The position numbers and the translations under genes are program-made. From assembly GCA_012999515.1 (NCBI GenBank), contig JABEEB010000001.1:372001-436000 (forward strand): a stretch of 64,000 nt of DNA. Direction: 5' to 3'. Origin of the DNA: Salifodinibacter halophilus (GTDB lineage Bacteria > Pseudomonadota > Gammaproteobacteria > Nevskiales > Salinisphaeraceae). The notes under the pieces are model-generated. The model saw nothing but the letters and a program-made list of their open reading frames with translations, did no database searches and had not been told where the DNA came from. Positions 8,705 to 19,552 of the stretch are shown one piece after another (the stretch's first letter is position 1; the number at the start of each line of letters is the position of its first letter).

Positions 8705-9019
8705 ATGGTGAATCCCGAAACAGGCGAGGGCGATACGGCGCTTGCACCGAGCGACGCCGAGGTTCAGCCACCGCCGCAATATCACGTGATCATGCACAAC
8801 GATGACTACACGCCCATGGACTTCGTGGTCGAAGTGCTGACAACTTACTTCAACCTTGATCGCGATCGGGCAACACAGGTCATGTTGACCGTGCATACAC
8901 ATGGTAAGGCGATCGCAGGTACGTTTAGCGCACAGATTGCCGAGACCAAGGTCGCAATGGTCAACGATCATGCGCGTGCTCACCAGCACCCGCTTTTATG
9001 TACGATGGAGAAAGCCTGA
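8705..9019 (+). CDS. clpS: ATP-dependent Clp protease adaptor ClpS
   Basis: N-recognin that delivers N-end-rule substrates to ClpAP. The conserved [20 protein letters not shown] and [12 protein letters not shown] motifs form the N-degron pocket and the ClpA-binding face. Length 104 is typical, with the usual disordered N-terminal extension. It is followed after 54 bp by clpA. No obvious Shine-Dalgarno precedes the ATG; a micro-ORF ends seven bases upstream. Confidence 0.96.
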   Translation: MVNPETGEGDTALAPSDAEVQPPPQYHVIMHNDDYTPMDFVVEVLTTYFNLDRDRATQVMLTVHTHGKAIAGTFSAQIAETKVAMVNDHARAHQHPLLCTMEKA

Positions 9020-9073
9020 CGCGCCGGCGTAGCGCGTAGAGAGCTAGTCACAACGAGGTCGGCCGAATATCCA

Positions 9074-11347
9074 ATGCTAAGTCAGGAATTACAAACTGCA
9101 CTCGACGCCGCGTTCATGGTCGCTCGACGCCAACATCACGAGATGCTCACTGTCGAGCATCTGTTGCTGTCATTGTTGGATAACGCTGAAGTCATCGAGG
9201 TGCTGAAATCGGTTAGCGCCGATGTCGGCCAGCTCGAACGCGAACTCAAAAGCTATATCGACACGCACGTCACGATCGTGCCCACGGATCAGGACCACGA
9301 AGTCCAGCCGACGCTGGGTTTTCAGCGCGTCCTGCAACGGGCGGTCTATCACGTGCAGTCGTCCGGCAAAAAGGAAGTGACCGCGGTCAACGTCCTGATC
9401 GCGATCTTTTCCGAGCAGGAATCGCACGCGGTATATCTGCTTGGTGAGCAGGGTGTAACCCGGCTCGATGTTGTCAACTTCGTGTCGCATGGTGTCGACA
9501 AAGCTGCGGGTGAAGGTGCTGGCGCCGAACAATCCGCCGGCCAGAAACAACAAGGCGAGTCGGGCGGCGACGATAGTCAGTCCGCGCTTGATCAGTACTG
9601 CACGAATCTCAATACAAAGGCCGCCAACGGTGAGGTTGAGCCGCTGATTGGTCGCGAGCAGGAAATGGAGCGGGTCATCCAGACACTGTGTCGGCGACGC
9701 AAGAACAATCCGCTGTTGGTGGGCGAAGCGGGCGTCGGCAAAACCGCCGTGGCCGAAGGATTGGCGGGCATGATCGTGGCCGAAGAGGTGCCGGACGTGC
9801 TGGCCGATAGTGTTGTCTATGCACTGGACCTCGGCGCGTTGGTTGCCGGTACCAAGTATCGCGGTGATTTCGAAAAACGTCTTAAGGCCGTTTTGTCCGA
9901 ACTGGACGATATACCGGGCTCGATGTTGTTCATCGACGAAATACACACCGTCATCGGTGCGGGCGCCGCTTCCGGCGGCGTCATGGATGCGTCGAATCTA
10001 TTGAAGCCGAAACTGGCCTCGGGCGAGTTGCGCTGTATCGGCGCCACGACGTATCAGGAGTTTCGAAGCGTCTTCGAAAAAGACCGCGCGTTGGCGCGTC
10101 GTTTTCAGAAAATCGACCTGCCCGAGCCGAGTGTGGCGGACACCGTGCAGATCTTGAAAGGCCTCAAGGACCGCTTTGAATCGCATCATCAGGTGCGGTT
10201 CACAGGGCCGGCGCTCGAATCTGCGGCTGAATTATCAGCGCGGCACATCAACGATCGACATCTACCGGACAAGGCGATCGACGTGATCGACGAAACCGGT
10301 GCACGGTTGCGGTTGCGGCCATCGGGCAAGCGCCGTAAAACGGTTCAGGTGCGCGATGTCGAAGATATGGTCTCGCGGATCGCGCGCATACCGACGAAGA
10401 CGGTTACGCGCGACGATCGCGACATGCTGCGCACACTCGAGCGTGACATGAAACTGGTGATCTTTGGCCAGGACGAAGCTGTGTCGTCGCTTGCGAGTGC
10501 GATCAAGATGTCGCGCTCCGGACTGGATAGTCAGGATCGACCGACGGGCTCGTTCTTGTTCGCCGGACCAACCGGCGTCGGCAAGACCGAGGTGACGCGC
10601 CAGTTGGCATCGCATCTTGGCGTTGAGCTGGTGCGCTTTGACATGTCGGAATATATGGAGCGTCACGCCGTGTCGCGACTGATCGGCGCGCCGCCGGGCT
10701 ATGTCGGATACGATCAAGGCGGCTTGTTAACCGAGGCCATCAACAAGCAGCCCTATTCGGTTGTGTTGCTTGACGAGATCGAAAAAGCCCACCCCGATAT
10801 ATTCAACCTGCTGCTGCAGGTCATGGACCATGGCACGTTGACCGACAACAACGGCCGCGAAGCGGATTTCCGCAACGTCATTTTGGTGATGACCACCAAC
10901 ATGGGTGCCGAGGCCATGGATCGACGCAGTATCGGTTTCGCGAACACGGATAATTCATCCGACAGTCTCGAAGCGATTCGTCGAGGTTTTGCGCCGGAGT
11001 TTCGTAACCGACTGGATTCGATTATCCAATTCTCGGCTCTGTCGGGCGAGGTGATCGAGCGTGTGGTAGACAAGTTCGTGGTTCAGCTCGAAGCCCAGTT
11101 GGACAAGCGGGGCGTGGAACTCGTGATTCAGTCGGACGCGCGCGAATGGCTGGCTAGGAACGGCTACGACGCCAGCATGGGGGCGCGGCCGATGAATCGC
11201 TTGATTCAGGACAACATCAAGAAACCGCTAGCCGAGGAGCTGTTGTTCGGCCGCTTGGCCAACGGTGGACGCGTGGTCGTCAGCGTAGGCGAAAACGACA
11301 GCCTGTCGCTGGACGTCTCGGAATCCGAACCCGTCGAACAGGCCTGA
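9074..11347 (+). CDS. clpA: ATP-dependent Clp protease ATPase subunit ClpA
   Basis: AAA+ unfoldase that feeds ClpS-delivered and other substrates into ClpP. An N-domain (1-145) is followed by a Gln/Ser-rich linker. AAA domain 1 has Walker [10 protein letters not shown] near 216, and AAA domain 2 has GPTGVGKTE near 497 with Walker [14 protein letters not shown]. The ClpP-docking tripeptide IGF near 618 is intact (RRSIGFAN). Length 757 equals the E. coli protein. It is directly downstream of clpS, the standard pair. Confidence 0.98.
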   Translation: MLSQELQTALDAAFMVARRQHHEMLTVEHLLLSLLDNAEVIEVLKSVSADVGQLERELKSYIDTHVTIVPTDQDHEVQPTLGFQRVLQRAVYHVQSSGKKEVTAVNVLIAIFSEQESHAVYLLGEQGVTRLDVVNFVSHGVDKAAGEGAGAEQSAGQKQQGESGGDDSQSALDQYCTNLNTKAANGEVEPLIGREQEMERVIQTLCRRRKNNPLLVGEAGVGKTAVAEGLAGMIVAEEVPDVLADSVVYALDLGALVAGTKYRGDFEKRLKAVLSELDDIPGSMLFIDEIHTVIGAGAASGGVMDASNLLKPKLASGELRCIGATTYQEFRSVFEKDRALARRFQKIDLPEPSVADTVQILKGLKDRFESHHQVRFTGPALESAAELSARHINDRHLPDKAIDVIDETGARLRLRPSGKRRKTVQVRDVEDMVSRIARIPTKTVTRDDRDMLRTLERDMKLVIFGQDEAVSSLASAIKMSRSGLDSQDRPTGSFLFAGPTGVGKTEVTRQLASHLGVELVRFDMSEYMERHAVSRLIGAPPGYVGYDQGGLLTEAINKQPYSVVLLDEIEKAHPDIFNLLLQVMDHGTLTDNNGREADFRNVILVMTTNMGAEAMDRRSIGFANTDNSSDSLEAIRRGFAPEFRNRLDSIIQFSALSGEVIERVVDKFVVQLEAQLDKRGVELVIQSDAREWLARNGYDASMGARPMNRLIQDNIKKPLAEELLFGRLANGGRVVVSVGENDSLSLDVSESEPVEQA

Positions 11348-11351
11348 TCCA

Positions 11352-11385
11352 AAAGAGCCCCGGGGTCGCCGACGCGACCCCGGCT
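11352..11385. terminator. GC-rich hairpin between convergent clpA and pilB
   Basis: CCGGGGTCGC and GCGACCCCGG form a perfect 10-bp stem with a CGA-type loop right after the clpA stop. It could serve both convergent genes. There is no T-run, so Rho-independent function is uncertain. Confidence 0.5.
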
Positions 11386-11433
11386 GGCCGAATAATGGGC
11401 GTCGGGCGATTGAGTTTGGCTCGAAGTGTCGTT

Positions 11434-13146
<1,713 letters not shown>

Positions 13147-13634
13147 AAGCGCCGTTTTCTAGTTTTTCTGTCTATATGGAATCTAGCACAAACGGTTTTT
13201 GGAGCTGGATTCGCTCTGTGACCGGCATCAGGCTGGGGCCGTTTGCCTTGTCTTACCGTGCGGCGTCGATGATTGCGTTTAGATGGCGACCGTGTTGCGC
13301 GTCACTCAAGAGCTTGGGGTTCCAACATGTATGGATGGTCCACAGATGATGGGGATATGACGTGTATAAACCTGTGGATATGTAAGATGCGTCGTGCGGA
13401 CGCGGGGGTGAGAACGCTTTGACCGCGCGGTGACCAAACGTGTTTGCCATGCTATCTAATGGGTGCGCACTGGTTAGCGAATCGCCATATCGGCGAATGC
13501 TCGCAGCGCTAAGTCTGGCGGGCTAAACGGCAACTGCCGGCCAGCGGATCAGGGGGCGGGATTGGTTGTCGACGGGCATCGGCCGGCGCGATCCGCATGT
13601 CACGATGCCAAGCAATGGCCGGAGAAAGTCTTTG
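13147..13634. other. Intergenic region between pilB and methyltransferase gene
   Basis: 488 bp in which I see no gene. It should contain the pilB promoter on the minus strand. One isolated DnaA-box-like word (TGTGGATAT, 13373-13381) is present without a cluster, so it is not evidence of an origin. Confidence 0.3.
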
Positions 13635-14222
13635 CTAACCCAGCCACATCAGGCCTAGCGCCAAGCAGCACAGTGGTGCCCACGCCCATTCGGTGTTGTC
13701 CGAGATACGTGCCCAGGAAAAACGATTTCGCCGCCGATTGGGCCAGGGCCGAAGCCGTGGCCAGAAATCCGGGACATTAGCGGCGTGTTCACGTGCGTCG
13801 TTGCCGAAATCCGCTTCGAGTCGTGTGTATTCGACACGGTATTTTCGCGGTAGATAGCACAGCGTAAACCAGGCCACCGCTAACAGACCTGCAATCCATA
13901 TCCCGATGCCGGTGGCTGTAGTGGCGTTACCGCCCGCGAGAAACAGGCCGCTGCCAACCAGAGCCGAACCGACGTAACCTGGATTGCGTGTATGCGCGTA
14001 TGGGCCGCTGGTTACCAGTTCGCGATTTTTGGCCAAGTGACCAAAGGCCCAGATGCGAAGCAATAGACCCGCAGCAATGACGATACATCCAATAGTGAAT
14101 GGAATCGGTGCCGGCTGTGCCGCAATGACTAGGGCAAGTGCAGCCACGTAAACGAGTATTTTTCTGATAACGGTGTGAAACCGAGGGCGTTTACGGCCAT
14201 GTTGGTCGTCTTTCGCGGTCAT
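13635..14222 (-). CDS. Isoprenylcysteine carboxylmethyltransferase-family membrane protein
   Basis: A 195-residue integral membrane methyltransferase of the ICMT/PEMT type. Hydrophobic helices at the N-terminus are followed by the family signature LVTSGPYAHTRNPGYVGSAL and the C-terminal YRVEYTRLEADFGND..EHAANVP. The family binds SAM and methylates small or lipid-linked substrates; the actual substrate cannot be read from the sequence. The start at 14222 (MTAKDDQHGRKR) is preferred, because the open frame upstream has no family similarity. It is divergent from dsbB. Confidence 0.8.
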   Translation of the reverse strand: MTAKDDQHGRKRPRFHTVIRKILVYVAALALVIAAQPAPIPFTIGCIVIAAGLLLRIWAFGHLAKNRELVTSGPYAHTRNPGYVGSALVGSGLFLAGGNATTATGIGIWIAGLLAVAWFTLCYLPRKYRVEYTRLEADFGNDAREHAANVPDFWPRLRPWPNRRRNRFSWARISDNTEWAWAPLCCLALGLMWLG

Positions 14223-14460
14223 TGAGTAGGTGTAGTTGGTCGAGCGCGCATGAGGGCAGTGTAGATGAATTTGGGCGTCAGTGGCAGCGCCCCCACATGG
14301 AACGATGCCAGGCTGTGGCCGTCCTATGGTTGGCCGTTGTGTGTTGAATCGTCGAATTGTGGTGAGTGGTATGCCTGGATTAATGCCCGATGTGTCGGCG
14401 GCGTTGCATCTGCTAGTACGAGCCGCTACGGTCCAAATGCTATCCGGAACGTAACCGCAG

Positions 14461-14970
14461 ATGACGAATCGCAGACTGGCCATGCTCGGCGCCGCGAGCG
14501 CTTTCCTAGCCCTCGGGGTGGTGTACGGGTTGCAGTACGGCGCTGACTTGGTGCCGTGCCCGCTGTGTATTTTCCAGCGCATTGCGGTGGCGTTGTTCGG
14601 AGTTGTCTGCCTCGTTGCAATGGTTCACGGGCCGGGGCAGGTCGCGGCGCGCATCTACGCGGCGATGGGCGTGCTTGTTGCGGCGCTTGGTGCGACGATT
14701 GCGCTGCGACATGTCTATATCTTGCAATTGCCGCCAGGCGCTGTGCCGACATGTGCGCCCGAGCTCGGGACTCTGGTTCAGATGATGCCGTTGCGCGAAG
14801 TGGTGGCGACAGTGCTGCGCGGCGATGCAAGCTGCGCCGACGTCAAGGGCAGTTTCCTCGGGTTAAGCTTGCCCGTGTGGAGTGCTATATACTTCATTGG
14901 TTTGATGGTTGGCTCGATCGCGGCCGCCTTTCGTCAAACCCTCGGGCGCACCCCGTCCGATTCCACATAG
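14461..14970 (+). CDS. dsbB: Disulfide bond formation protein B
   Basis: Inner-membrane enzyme that reoxidises DsbA and passes electrons to quinone. Four hydrophobic helices are visible. The first periplasmic loop has CPLC (Cys33, Cys36, in PCPLCIFQR). The second loop has Cys98 (PTCAPEL) and Cys125 (ASCADVKG), so all four redox cysteines are present. Length 169 is typical. It is followed 12 bp later by rraA. Confidence 0.95.
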   Translation: MTNRRLAMLGAASAFLALGVVYGLQYGADLVPCPLCIFQRIAVALFGVVCLVAMVHGPGQVAARIYAAMGVLVAALGATIALRHVYILQLPPGAVPTCAPELGTLVQMMPLREVVATVLRGDASCADVKGSFLGLSLPVWSAIYFIGLMVGSIAAAFRQTLGRTPSDST

Positions 14971-14982
14971 ATTTTTTAAACC

Positions 14983-15465
14983 ATGGCTATTACTGCAACG
15001 ATCTGTGACCAGCTCGGGCGCGACGCACACGTCGTCGACCCGCTTTTTACCGATTTCGGGGGCGCGTTGGAATGCGCCGGACCTATGGTGGTTCTGCGCA
15101 CTTTTGAACACGGTGCACTGGCACCGACTGTGGTCGAAGAGCCCGGTGATGGACAGATTCTGGTCATCGATGCAGGTGGTTCTGAACGCTGCGCGGCAAT
15201 TGGCACCGAAGTTGTCGAAAAAGCGCTAAGCAATGGCTGGGCGGGCATCGTTGTGAACGGCTGTGTTCGCGATTCTGAGGCGTTGTCACAACTGGAGATG
15301 CCGATCAAGGCGCTGAACGTCCATCCACGTGCCCCCGATGCGCGAACCGACGGTGAGCGTGATGTTCCGGTTAGCTTTGGTGGCGTAGTCTTCGAGCCGG
15401 GCGAGTGGCTTTATGCCGATCTGGACGGCGTGGTGGTTTCAGCGACACAGGTCGAATTCGAATAG
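14983..15465 (+). CDS. rraA: RraA-family protein, regulator of ribonuclease E activity
   Basis: A cytosolic trimeric protein that in E. coli binds RNase E and inhibits it; some relatives are 4-hydroxy-4-methyl-2-oxoglutarate aldolases. The N-terminus ATICDQLGRDAHVVDPLFTDFGG, the substrate-loop-like GWAGIVVNGCVRDSEALS, and LYADLDGVVVSA are family hallmarks. Length 160 is usual. It lies 12 bp after dsbB. The Gly/Arg/Asp loop (NGCVRD) is compatible with aldolase activity as well. Confidence 0.92.
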   Translation: MAITATICDQLGRDAHVVDPLFTDFGGALECAGPMVVLRTFEHGALAPTVVEEPGDGQILVIDAGGSERCAAIGTEVVEKALSNGWAGIVVNGCVRDSEALSQLEMPIKALNVHPRAPDARTDGERDVPVSFGGVVFEPGEWLYADLDGVVVSATQVEFE

Positions 15466-15713
15466 TTTTATGTCGCGGGCGTCAGCGGCTCGGCGATTGC
15501 CGTGCGACGCACTTGTCGCTGCACGCCGGATGACTGGCATTGCTGCAATAGCCGTTCGTGATGAATTAGCCGCGGTGTATCGCTGCCGACGTCGCGACAC
15601 ATTCAATGCACGCCGGCTAACGGTGCCCATAATCGAGGCCGTATCACAGCGCGCGGCGAATTTTTTGACTACAACGGACTTGCCGGTGCGTGTAAAAACG
15701 CCATAGTCACCCT

Positions 15714-17546
15714 ATGAGCGAAACTGCGTTCGATCCCGTTGCCTACGTCAAGCAGTTGACCACAAAGCCGGGTGTGTATCGCATGTTCGATGCCAGTGGC
15801 AACTTGCTCTACGTCGGCAAGGCGAAGAACCTGAAAAAACGGGTGTCGAGCTATTTCCTACGGGCGTCGGGCCATGCCCGGACCGAGGCCATGCTTGACC
15901 ATGTCGCCGATGTTCAGGTCACGATCACGCATACCGAGGATGAGGCGTTATTGCTGGAGTCGACGCTGATCAAGCGTCACCGCCCGCGCTACAACGTCTA
16001 TCTGACCGACGACAAGAGCTATCCCTACCTGTTGATCACTGGCGATAACCAGTTTCCGCGAGTGGTTTACCACCGCGGTGCGCAAAAACGTGAGGGTAAT
16101 TATTTTGGTCCGTTCCCGAGCTCGGGTTCGGTCCGCCAGACACAGGACACGCTGACACGGTTGTTCAAGCTTCGAACCTGTCGCGATAGCTATTTCGAGA
16201 ACCGCACTCGGCCGTGCCTGCAGTATCAGATCAAACGTTGCTCGGCTCCTTGCGTGGGTTACATTAGCGAAGCCGAGTATGCCCGTGACGTCGACAACGC
16301 TGCCGCATTGCTGAATGGGCGCAACGAGCAGTTGATTGAACGCTTAATCAACGACATGGAAGCCGCGTCGGCGCGGTTGGACTTCGAGAGCGCAGCCGAG
16401 CTGCGTGAGCGCATCGCGTCAGTGCGCCGCCTGCAGGCGCAAAGCCAGAGCGTGGGTGGCCGGGGCGATTTCGACATTGTGGCCGCCAAGCTGGATGGCG
16501 GCACCGCGGCCGTTATCGTCACCACTGTTCGCGGTGGTAATAACCTGGGGCACCGCAGTTTTTTTCCGCACGTGCCCGCCGAAGCCAACGCGGTTTCCAT
16601 CGTCAGCGCGTTCCTGGGGCAGTACTACCTCGAACGTCGACCGCCCCCGGAAATAATGGTCGATCCGTTGCCGGACGATACCGAACTGTTGAGCGAAAGC
16701 CTTGGCCAGCGCGCCGAGCGTAAGGTAGCACTCAAGAATCGCGTGCGCGGTGAACGCCGGCGCTGGTTGGACAATACAAAACACACGGCAGACCAGTCGT
16801 TGTCGGCGCAACTGGCGAGCCGCGCCGGGGTCGAAAAACGCCTAAACGCGCTTGCCGAGGCATTGTCGCTAGATGCGCCGCCGTTACACATTGCTTGTTT
16901 CGATATAAGCCACACCCAGGGCGAGAAGACCGTGGCCTCCTGCGTGGTTTTTGAAAATGGCGCGGCCGACAAGTCAGCGTATCGGCGTTTCAACATCACC
17001 GACATCGAACCCGGGGATGATTACGCGGCTATGCGCCAAGCGCTTAGACGTCGGTTCGAGCGCGTCAATACGGGGGAGGCGAGAATGCCGAATCTGTTAT
17101 TGATCGACGGCGGTCGTGGCCAACTCAGTGTAACCATGGAAGTGCTCGATGAGCTCGGTATTCATGAACCGGCCGTGGTCGCGGTTGCCAAAGGGCCGAG
17201 CCGTAAACCGGGCGAGGAACAACTGATGCGGCCGAACGCTAATGAGCCTATTATGTTGGCGCCGGATTCGGCCGCTCTACATCTGATTCAACAGGTGCGC
17301 GACGAAGCCCACCGATTTGCAGTCGCCGGCCATCGCGGGCAGCGTGGCAAGGCGCGCCAGTCGTCGACACTCGACGATATCGAAGGCCTCGGCCCGAAAC
17401 GGCGGAAGAAATTGCTCCAGCGCTTCGGCGGTCCGCGTCAGGTCGCCCGCGCCGGCGTCAATGAACTCCAGCGTGTTGAAGGTATTAGTGGCAACATGGC
17501 GCAACGTATTTACGATCATTTTCATCCAGCGAATCAGAGCTTGTGA
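15714..17546 (+). CDS. uvrC: Excinuclease ABC subunit C
   Basis: Endonuclease that makes both incisions in nucleotide excision repair. The GIY-YIG domain (about 15-95: KPGVYRMFDASGNLLYVGKAKNL) makes the 3' cut. A UVR/UvrB-binding motif is near 205-235 (ERLINDMEAASARLDFESAAELR). The RNase H-like C-domain (IACFDISHTQGE) makes the 5' cut, followed by tandem HhH motifs (LDDIEGLGPKRRKKLL). Length 610 is normal. It is followed by pgsA, a classical gammaproteobacterial pair. Confidence 0.97.
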   Translation: MSETAFDPVAYVKQLTTKPGVYRMFDASGNLLYVGKAKNLKKRVSSYFLRASGHARTEAMLDHVADVQVTITHTEDEALLLESTLIKRHRPRYNVYLTDDKSYPYLLITGDNQFPRVVYHRGAQKREGNYFGPFPSSGSVRQTQDTLTRLFKLRTCRDSYFENRTRPCLQYQIKRCSAPCVGYISEAEYARDVDNAAALLNGRNEQLIERLINDMEAASARLDFESAAELRERIASVRRLQAQSQSVGGRGDFDIVAAKLDGGTAAVIVTTVRGGNNLGHRSFFPHVPAEANAVSIVSAFLGQYYLERRPPPEIMVDPLPDDTELLSESLGQRAERKVALKNRVRGERRRWLDNTKHTADQSLSAQLASRAGVEKRLNALAEALSLDAPPLHIACFDISHTQGEKTVASCVVFENGAADKSAYRRFNITDIEPGDDYAAMRQALRRRFERVNTGEARMPNLLLIDGGRGQLSVTMEVLDELGIHEPAVVAVAKGPSRKPGEEQLMRPNANEPIMLAPDSAALHLIQQVRDEAHRFAVAGHRGQRGKARQSSTLDDIEGLGPKRRKKLLQRFGGPRQVARAGVNELQRVEGISGNMAQRIYDHFHPANQSL

Positions 17547-17592
17547 TAACGAAGAGAAGAGAAGTCCCGTGCTGCGGGCAAGGTAGGCTGGT

Positions 17593-18141
17593 TTGAATTT
17601 GCCGACATGGTTGACGCTGTTTCGACTGGCGTTGATCCCATTCGTGGTCTGTTTGATCTTCGTCCCAGCGAATGGCTACAGCGAAGCAGCGGCCGCGCTT
17701 TTCGGTATTGCGCTTGTTACCGACTGGCTCGATGGCCATCTGGCGCGGCGCTGGAATCAGGCCTCGGCATTTGGCGCGTTCCTGGATCCGGTAGCCGACA
17801 AACTCGTGGTTTGCGCTGTGCTGGTGATGTTGGTCTATCGTGACCCGCATTACTATGTCGCCTTGCCTGCGACGATTATCGTCGGCCGCGAGCTGACTAT
17901 ATCGGCATTGCGCGAGTGGATGGCCGAGCTCGGCAATCGCGGCATTGTATCCGTGGGCCCGATCGGCAAATACAAGACCGTCGTCCAGATGATCGCCATC
18001 TTCATCATGCTGTTCAATCTGCAGGATGGCGGCGGATGGTATGTGGCTGGTACAATATTGTTAGCGATTTCAGCAGTGTTAACGCTGATATCGATGGTCA
18101 ACTATCTCCGCCAAGCGTGGCCGCATCTGACGTCGGGTTAA
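17593..18141 (+). CDS. pgsA: CDP-diacylglycerol-glycerol-3-phosphate 3-phosphatidyltransferase
   Basis: Inner-membrane enzyme making phosphatidylglycerol phosphate. The CDP-alcohol phosphotransferase motif DG-x2-AR-x8-G-x3-D-x3-D is seen as DWLDGHLARRW..FGAFLDPVADK (from about residue 43). Several hydrophobic helices follow. The start is TTG at 17593, with AAGGTAGG upstream; the N-terminus MNLPTWLTLFR fits the family. It follows uvrC after 46 bp and precedes the tRNA genes. Confidence 0.95.
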   Translation: MNLPTWLTLFRLALIPFVVCLIFVPANGYSEAAAALFGIALVTDWLDGHLARRWNQASAFGAFLDPVADKLVVCAVLVMLVYRDPHYYVALPATIIVGRELTISALREWMAELGNRGIVSVGPIGKYKTVVQMIAIFIMLFNLQDGGGWYVAGTILLAISAVLTLISMVNYLRQAWPHLTSG

Positions 18142-18152
18142 TCGCTTGTGGG

Positions 18153-18182
18153 TTGACACACAGCCGTATTACGGTAGCCTAT
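18153..18182 (+). promoter_or_regulatory. Putative sigma-70 promoter of the tRNA genes
   Basis: A perfect -35 TTGACA (18153-18158) is followed after 16-18 bp by a weak -10 (TAGCCT or GCCTAT, 18175-18182), about ten bases before tRNA-Gly. Its position and strength suit a stable-RNA promoter. Confidence 0.5.
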
Positions 18183-18192
18183 TCGGCAATTC

Positions 18193-18267
18193 GCGGGAAT
18201 AGCTCAGCGGTAGAGCACAACCTTGCCAAGGTTGGGGTCGCGAGTTCGAATCTCGTTTCCCGCTCCA
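18193..18267 (+). tRNA. tRNA-Gly (GCC)
   Basis: A cloverleaf with acceptor GCGGGAA/TTCCCGC, anticodon arm AACCT-TGCCAAG-GTT (anticodon GCC), T-loop TTCGAAT and encoded CCA end. It is almost identical to the E. coli glycine tRNA, one base shorter in the D-loop. Confidence 0.97.
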
Positions 18268-18278
18268 GATTACCGCAG

Positions 18279-18310
18279 ACCCCGACCTCGCGTCGGGGTT
18301 TGTTATTTGT
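18279..18310 (+). terminator. Hairpin terminator/attenuator between tRNA-Gly and tRNA-Cys
   Basis: ACCCCGAC and GTCGGGGT form an 8-bp stem with a 5-nt loop, followed by TTTGTTATTT. It can end or attenuate the tRNA-Gly transcript before tRNA-Cys. Confidence 0.6.
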
Positions 18311-18331
18311 AGCCTCGATGAGCGCCTCAAA

Positions 18332-18406
18332 GGCCAGGTGGCAGAGTGGTTATGCAGCGGCCTGCAAAGCCGCCCGACCTCGGTTCGAATCCGGGCCTGG
18401 CCTCCA
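18332..18406 (+). tRNA. tRNA-Cys (GCA)
   Basis: Acceptor GGCCAGG/CCTGGCC with discriminator T and encoded CCA; anticodon arm with CTGCAAAG (anticodon GCA); T-arm CTCGG-TTCGAAT-CCGGG. A decayed P4-type integrase lies about 150 bp beyond its 3' end, so this gene was probably an integration target. Confidence 0.96.
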
Positions 18407-18439
18407 CTAATCTTCCAGCGTGTTCCAAAGAAACGTTAA

Positions 18440-18463
18440 GAGCCCGTTTAGACGGGCTTTTTT
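18440..18463 (+). terminator. Rho-independent terminator after tRNA-Cys
   Basis: AGCCCGT-TTAG-ACGGGCT stem-loop followed by a run of T residues, a canonical intrinsic terminator. Confidence 0.9.
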
Positions 18464-18557
18464 ATGCCTGGAACCTTTGTTCAGCCACGCTCGTCCCTTT
18501 TAAAATCAAGGTGTTGGGGTGCATGGGTAGGTGCCCCAGCGCAGCACGGCCTCCCAA

Positions 18558-19210
18558 ATAAAGCTGACGGCGTCCCAGATCAAGAGCGCTAAACCACGCA
18601 AAAAGTCGTGCAAGCTGAGCAATGGCGAGGGCAAGTACCAACGAGTGGCGTCGAAAGGCGGCAAGTTCTGATGGCTTCAAATACCGTATTAGCGGTAAAG
18701 AGAAGCTGCTATCGCTAGGGCGTATCTCCGAAGTATCGCTAAGGGACGCCAGAGAACGACGTGGGGCGCGCAAGGCTATCGCAGCGGATAGCTCCGAGTG
18801 CCAAGAAGGCCTAGAAACGTGCACAGACGGCTGCGGATACATTCGAAGCCGTTGCGTGCGAATGGATCGATGCGCGTAGCGGCGTGAATGGAGCGAGAAT
18901 AACGGGCATCAGCTTACGCGTCGGCTTGAGTGCGATGCGTTTTCCCTGGATTGGGGAGGCTAAAATGCACGAGTTAGTGCCTTCCGAAGTACTCCCGATT
19001 CTACGTCGCCTAGAAGGACGGGGAGCAATCGAAACAGCACATCGTGTTAAGCAGCTGGTCGGTCAAGTGATGGGCTTTGCCGTCGCCACAAGTCGAACAC
19101 AGTGGGATCCGGCGCTGGAACTTCCCGAGGCGCTCAAAACACGCCGAGTTAAACGCGACGTCAGCATTGTTCCCAACTCATTCCGACAACGTCTTAAAAG
19201 CACACCTTGA
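18558..19210 (+). pseudogene. Decayed P4-family (DUF4102) tyrosine integrase
   Basis: Fragments of one integrase appear in order in three frames. At 18561 onward: LTASQIKSAKPRKKSCKLSNGEG.., then a stop. From about 18676: GFKYRISGKEKLLSLGRISE and VSLRDARERR. Then TAADTFEAVACEWIDARSG, WSENNGHQLTRRLECDAF, FPWIGEAKMHELVPSEVLPIL and GAIETAHRVKQLVGQVMGFAV. These are the arm-binding and core-binding domains of P4-like integrases. Several frameshifts and stops make it non-functional, and the catalytic domain is not recognisable. Its place just after tRNA-Cys fits a remnant of an island inserted there. Confidence 0.8.
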
Positions 19211-19460
19211 ACCCGTTAAATCAGCCACCTTTCTTGAAGAGTTTCTTATATTCGTCACCGCACTCAAGATGAAGCATGTCGCTCCAGGTTTGGAGAAAAC
19301 GCTGTAGAGAGGCGGAAAACATGGAAATACAAGCATGCCCCAGTACATCTAGGCTCTCGTTGGCTTCAATCCGCTCTTCGAGAAATGGAGGCTACGTTCG
19401 TAGCACTGCCGTATGCAAGCAGTTCTATCATTCAGGAAATAAAGTATGTCCATTTATAGT

Positions 19461-19527
19461 GCCTAACGCAGCGCTAACGCTGGCCGGAGCTAAGCGGAGG
19501 CCAGTCGGCGTGAGCGCCGTGTTAGGC
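19461..19527 (-). repeat. Integron attC-like recombination site (solitary)
   Basis: GCCTAAC (R'') and GTTAGGC (R') are exact inverted complements at the two ends of a 67-bp imperfect palindrome. Inside, GCGCTAACGC pairs with GCGTGAGCGC with one mismatch, and TGGCC pairs with GGCCA, with a 4-nt bulge and a 13-nt loop. End boxes fit RYYYAAC/GTTRRRY, and length and unpaired spacers are those of attC sites. Read on the minus strand, the site starts 25 bp after the stop of the small membrane-protein gene, the layout of a gene cassette. No integron integrase or second attC is visible. Confidence 0.7.
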
Positions 19528-19552
19528 AACGCGTGTTAGCCATGTGAGGGGT

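Noticed and set aside
9170-9946. A 258-codon minus-strand frame opposite clpA
   Set aside because: Antisense shadow of a highly conserved gene in GC-rich DNA.
13373-13381. DnaA box / replication origin between pilB and the methyltransferase gene
   Set aside because: A single imperfect box with no cluster, no AT-rich unwinding element and no dnaA/dnaN nearby.
19276-19539. An 87-codon frame running through the attC-like site
   Set aside because: It crosses the palindrome, starts inside integrase debris and has no family resemblance.
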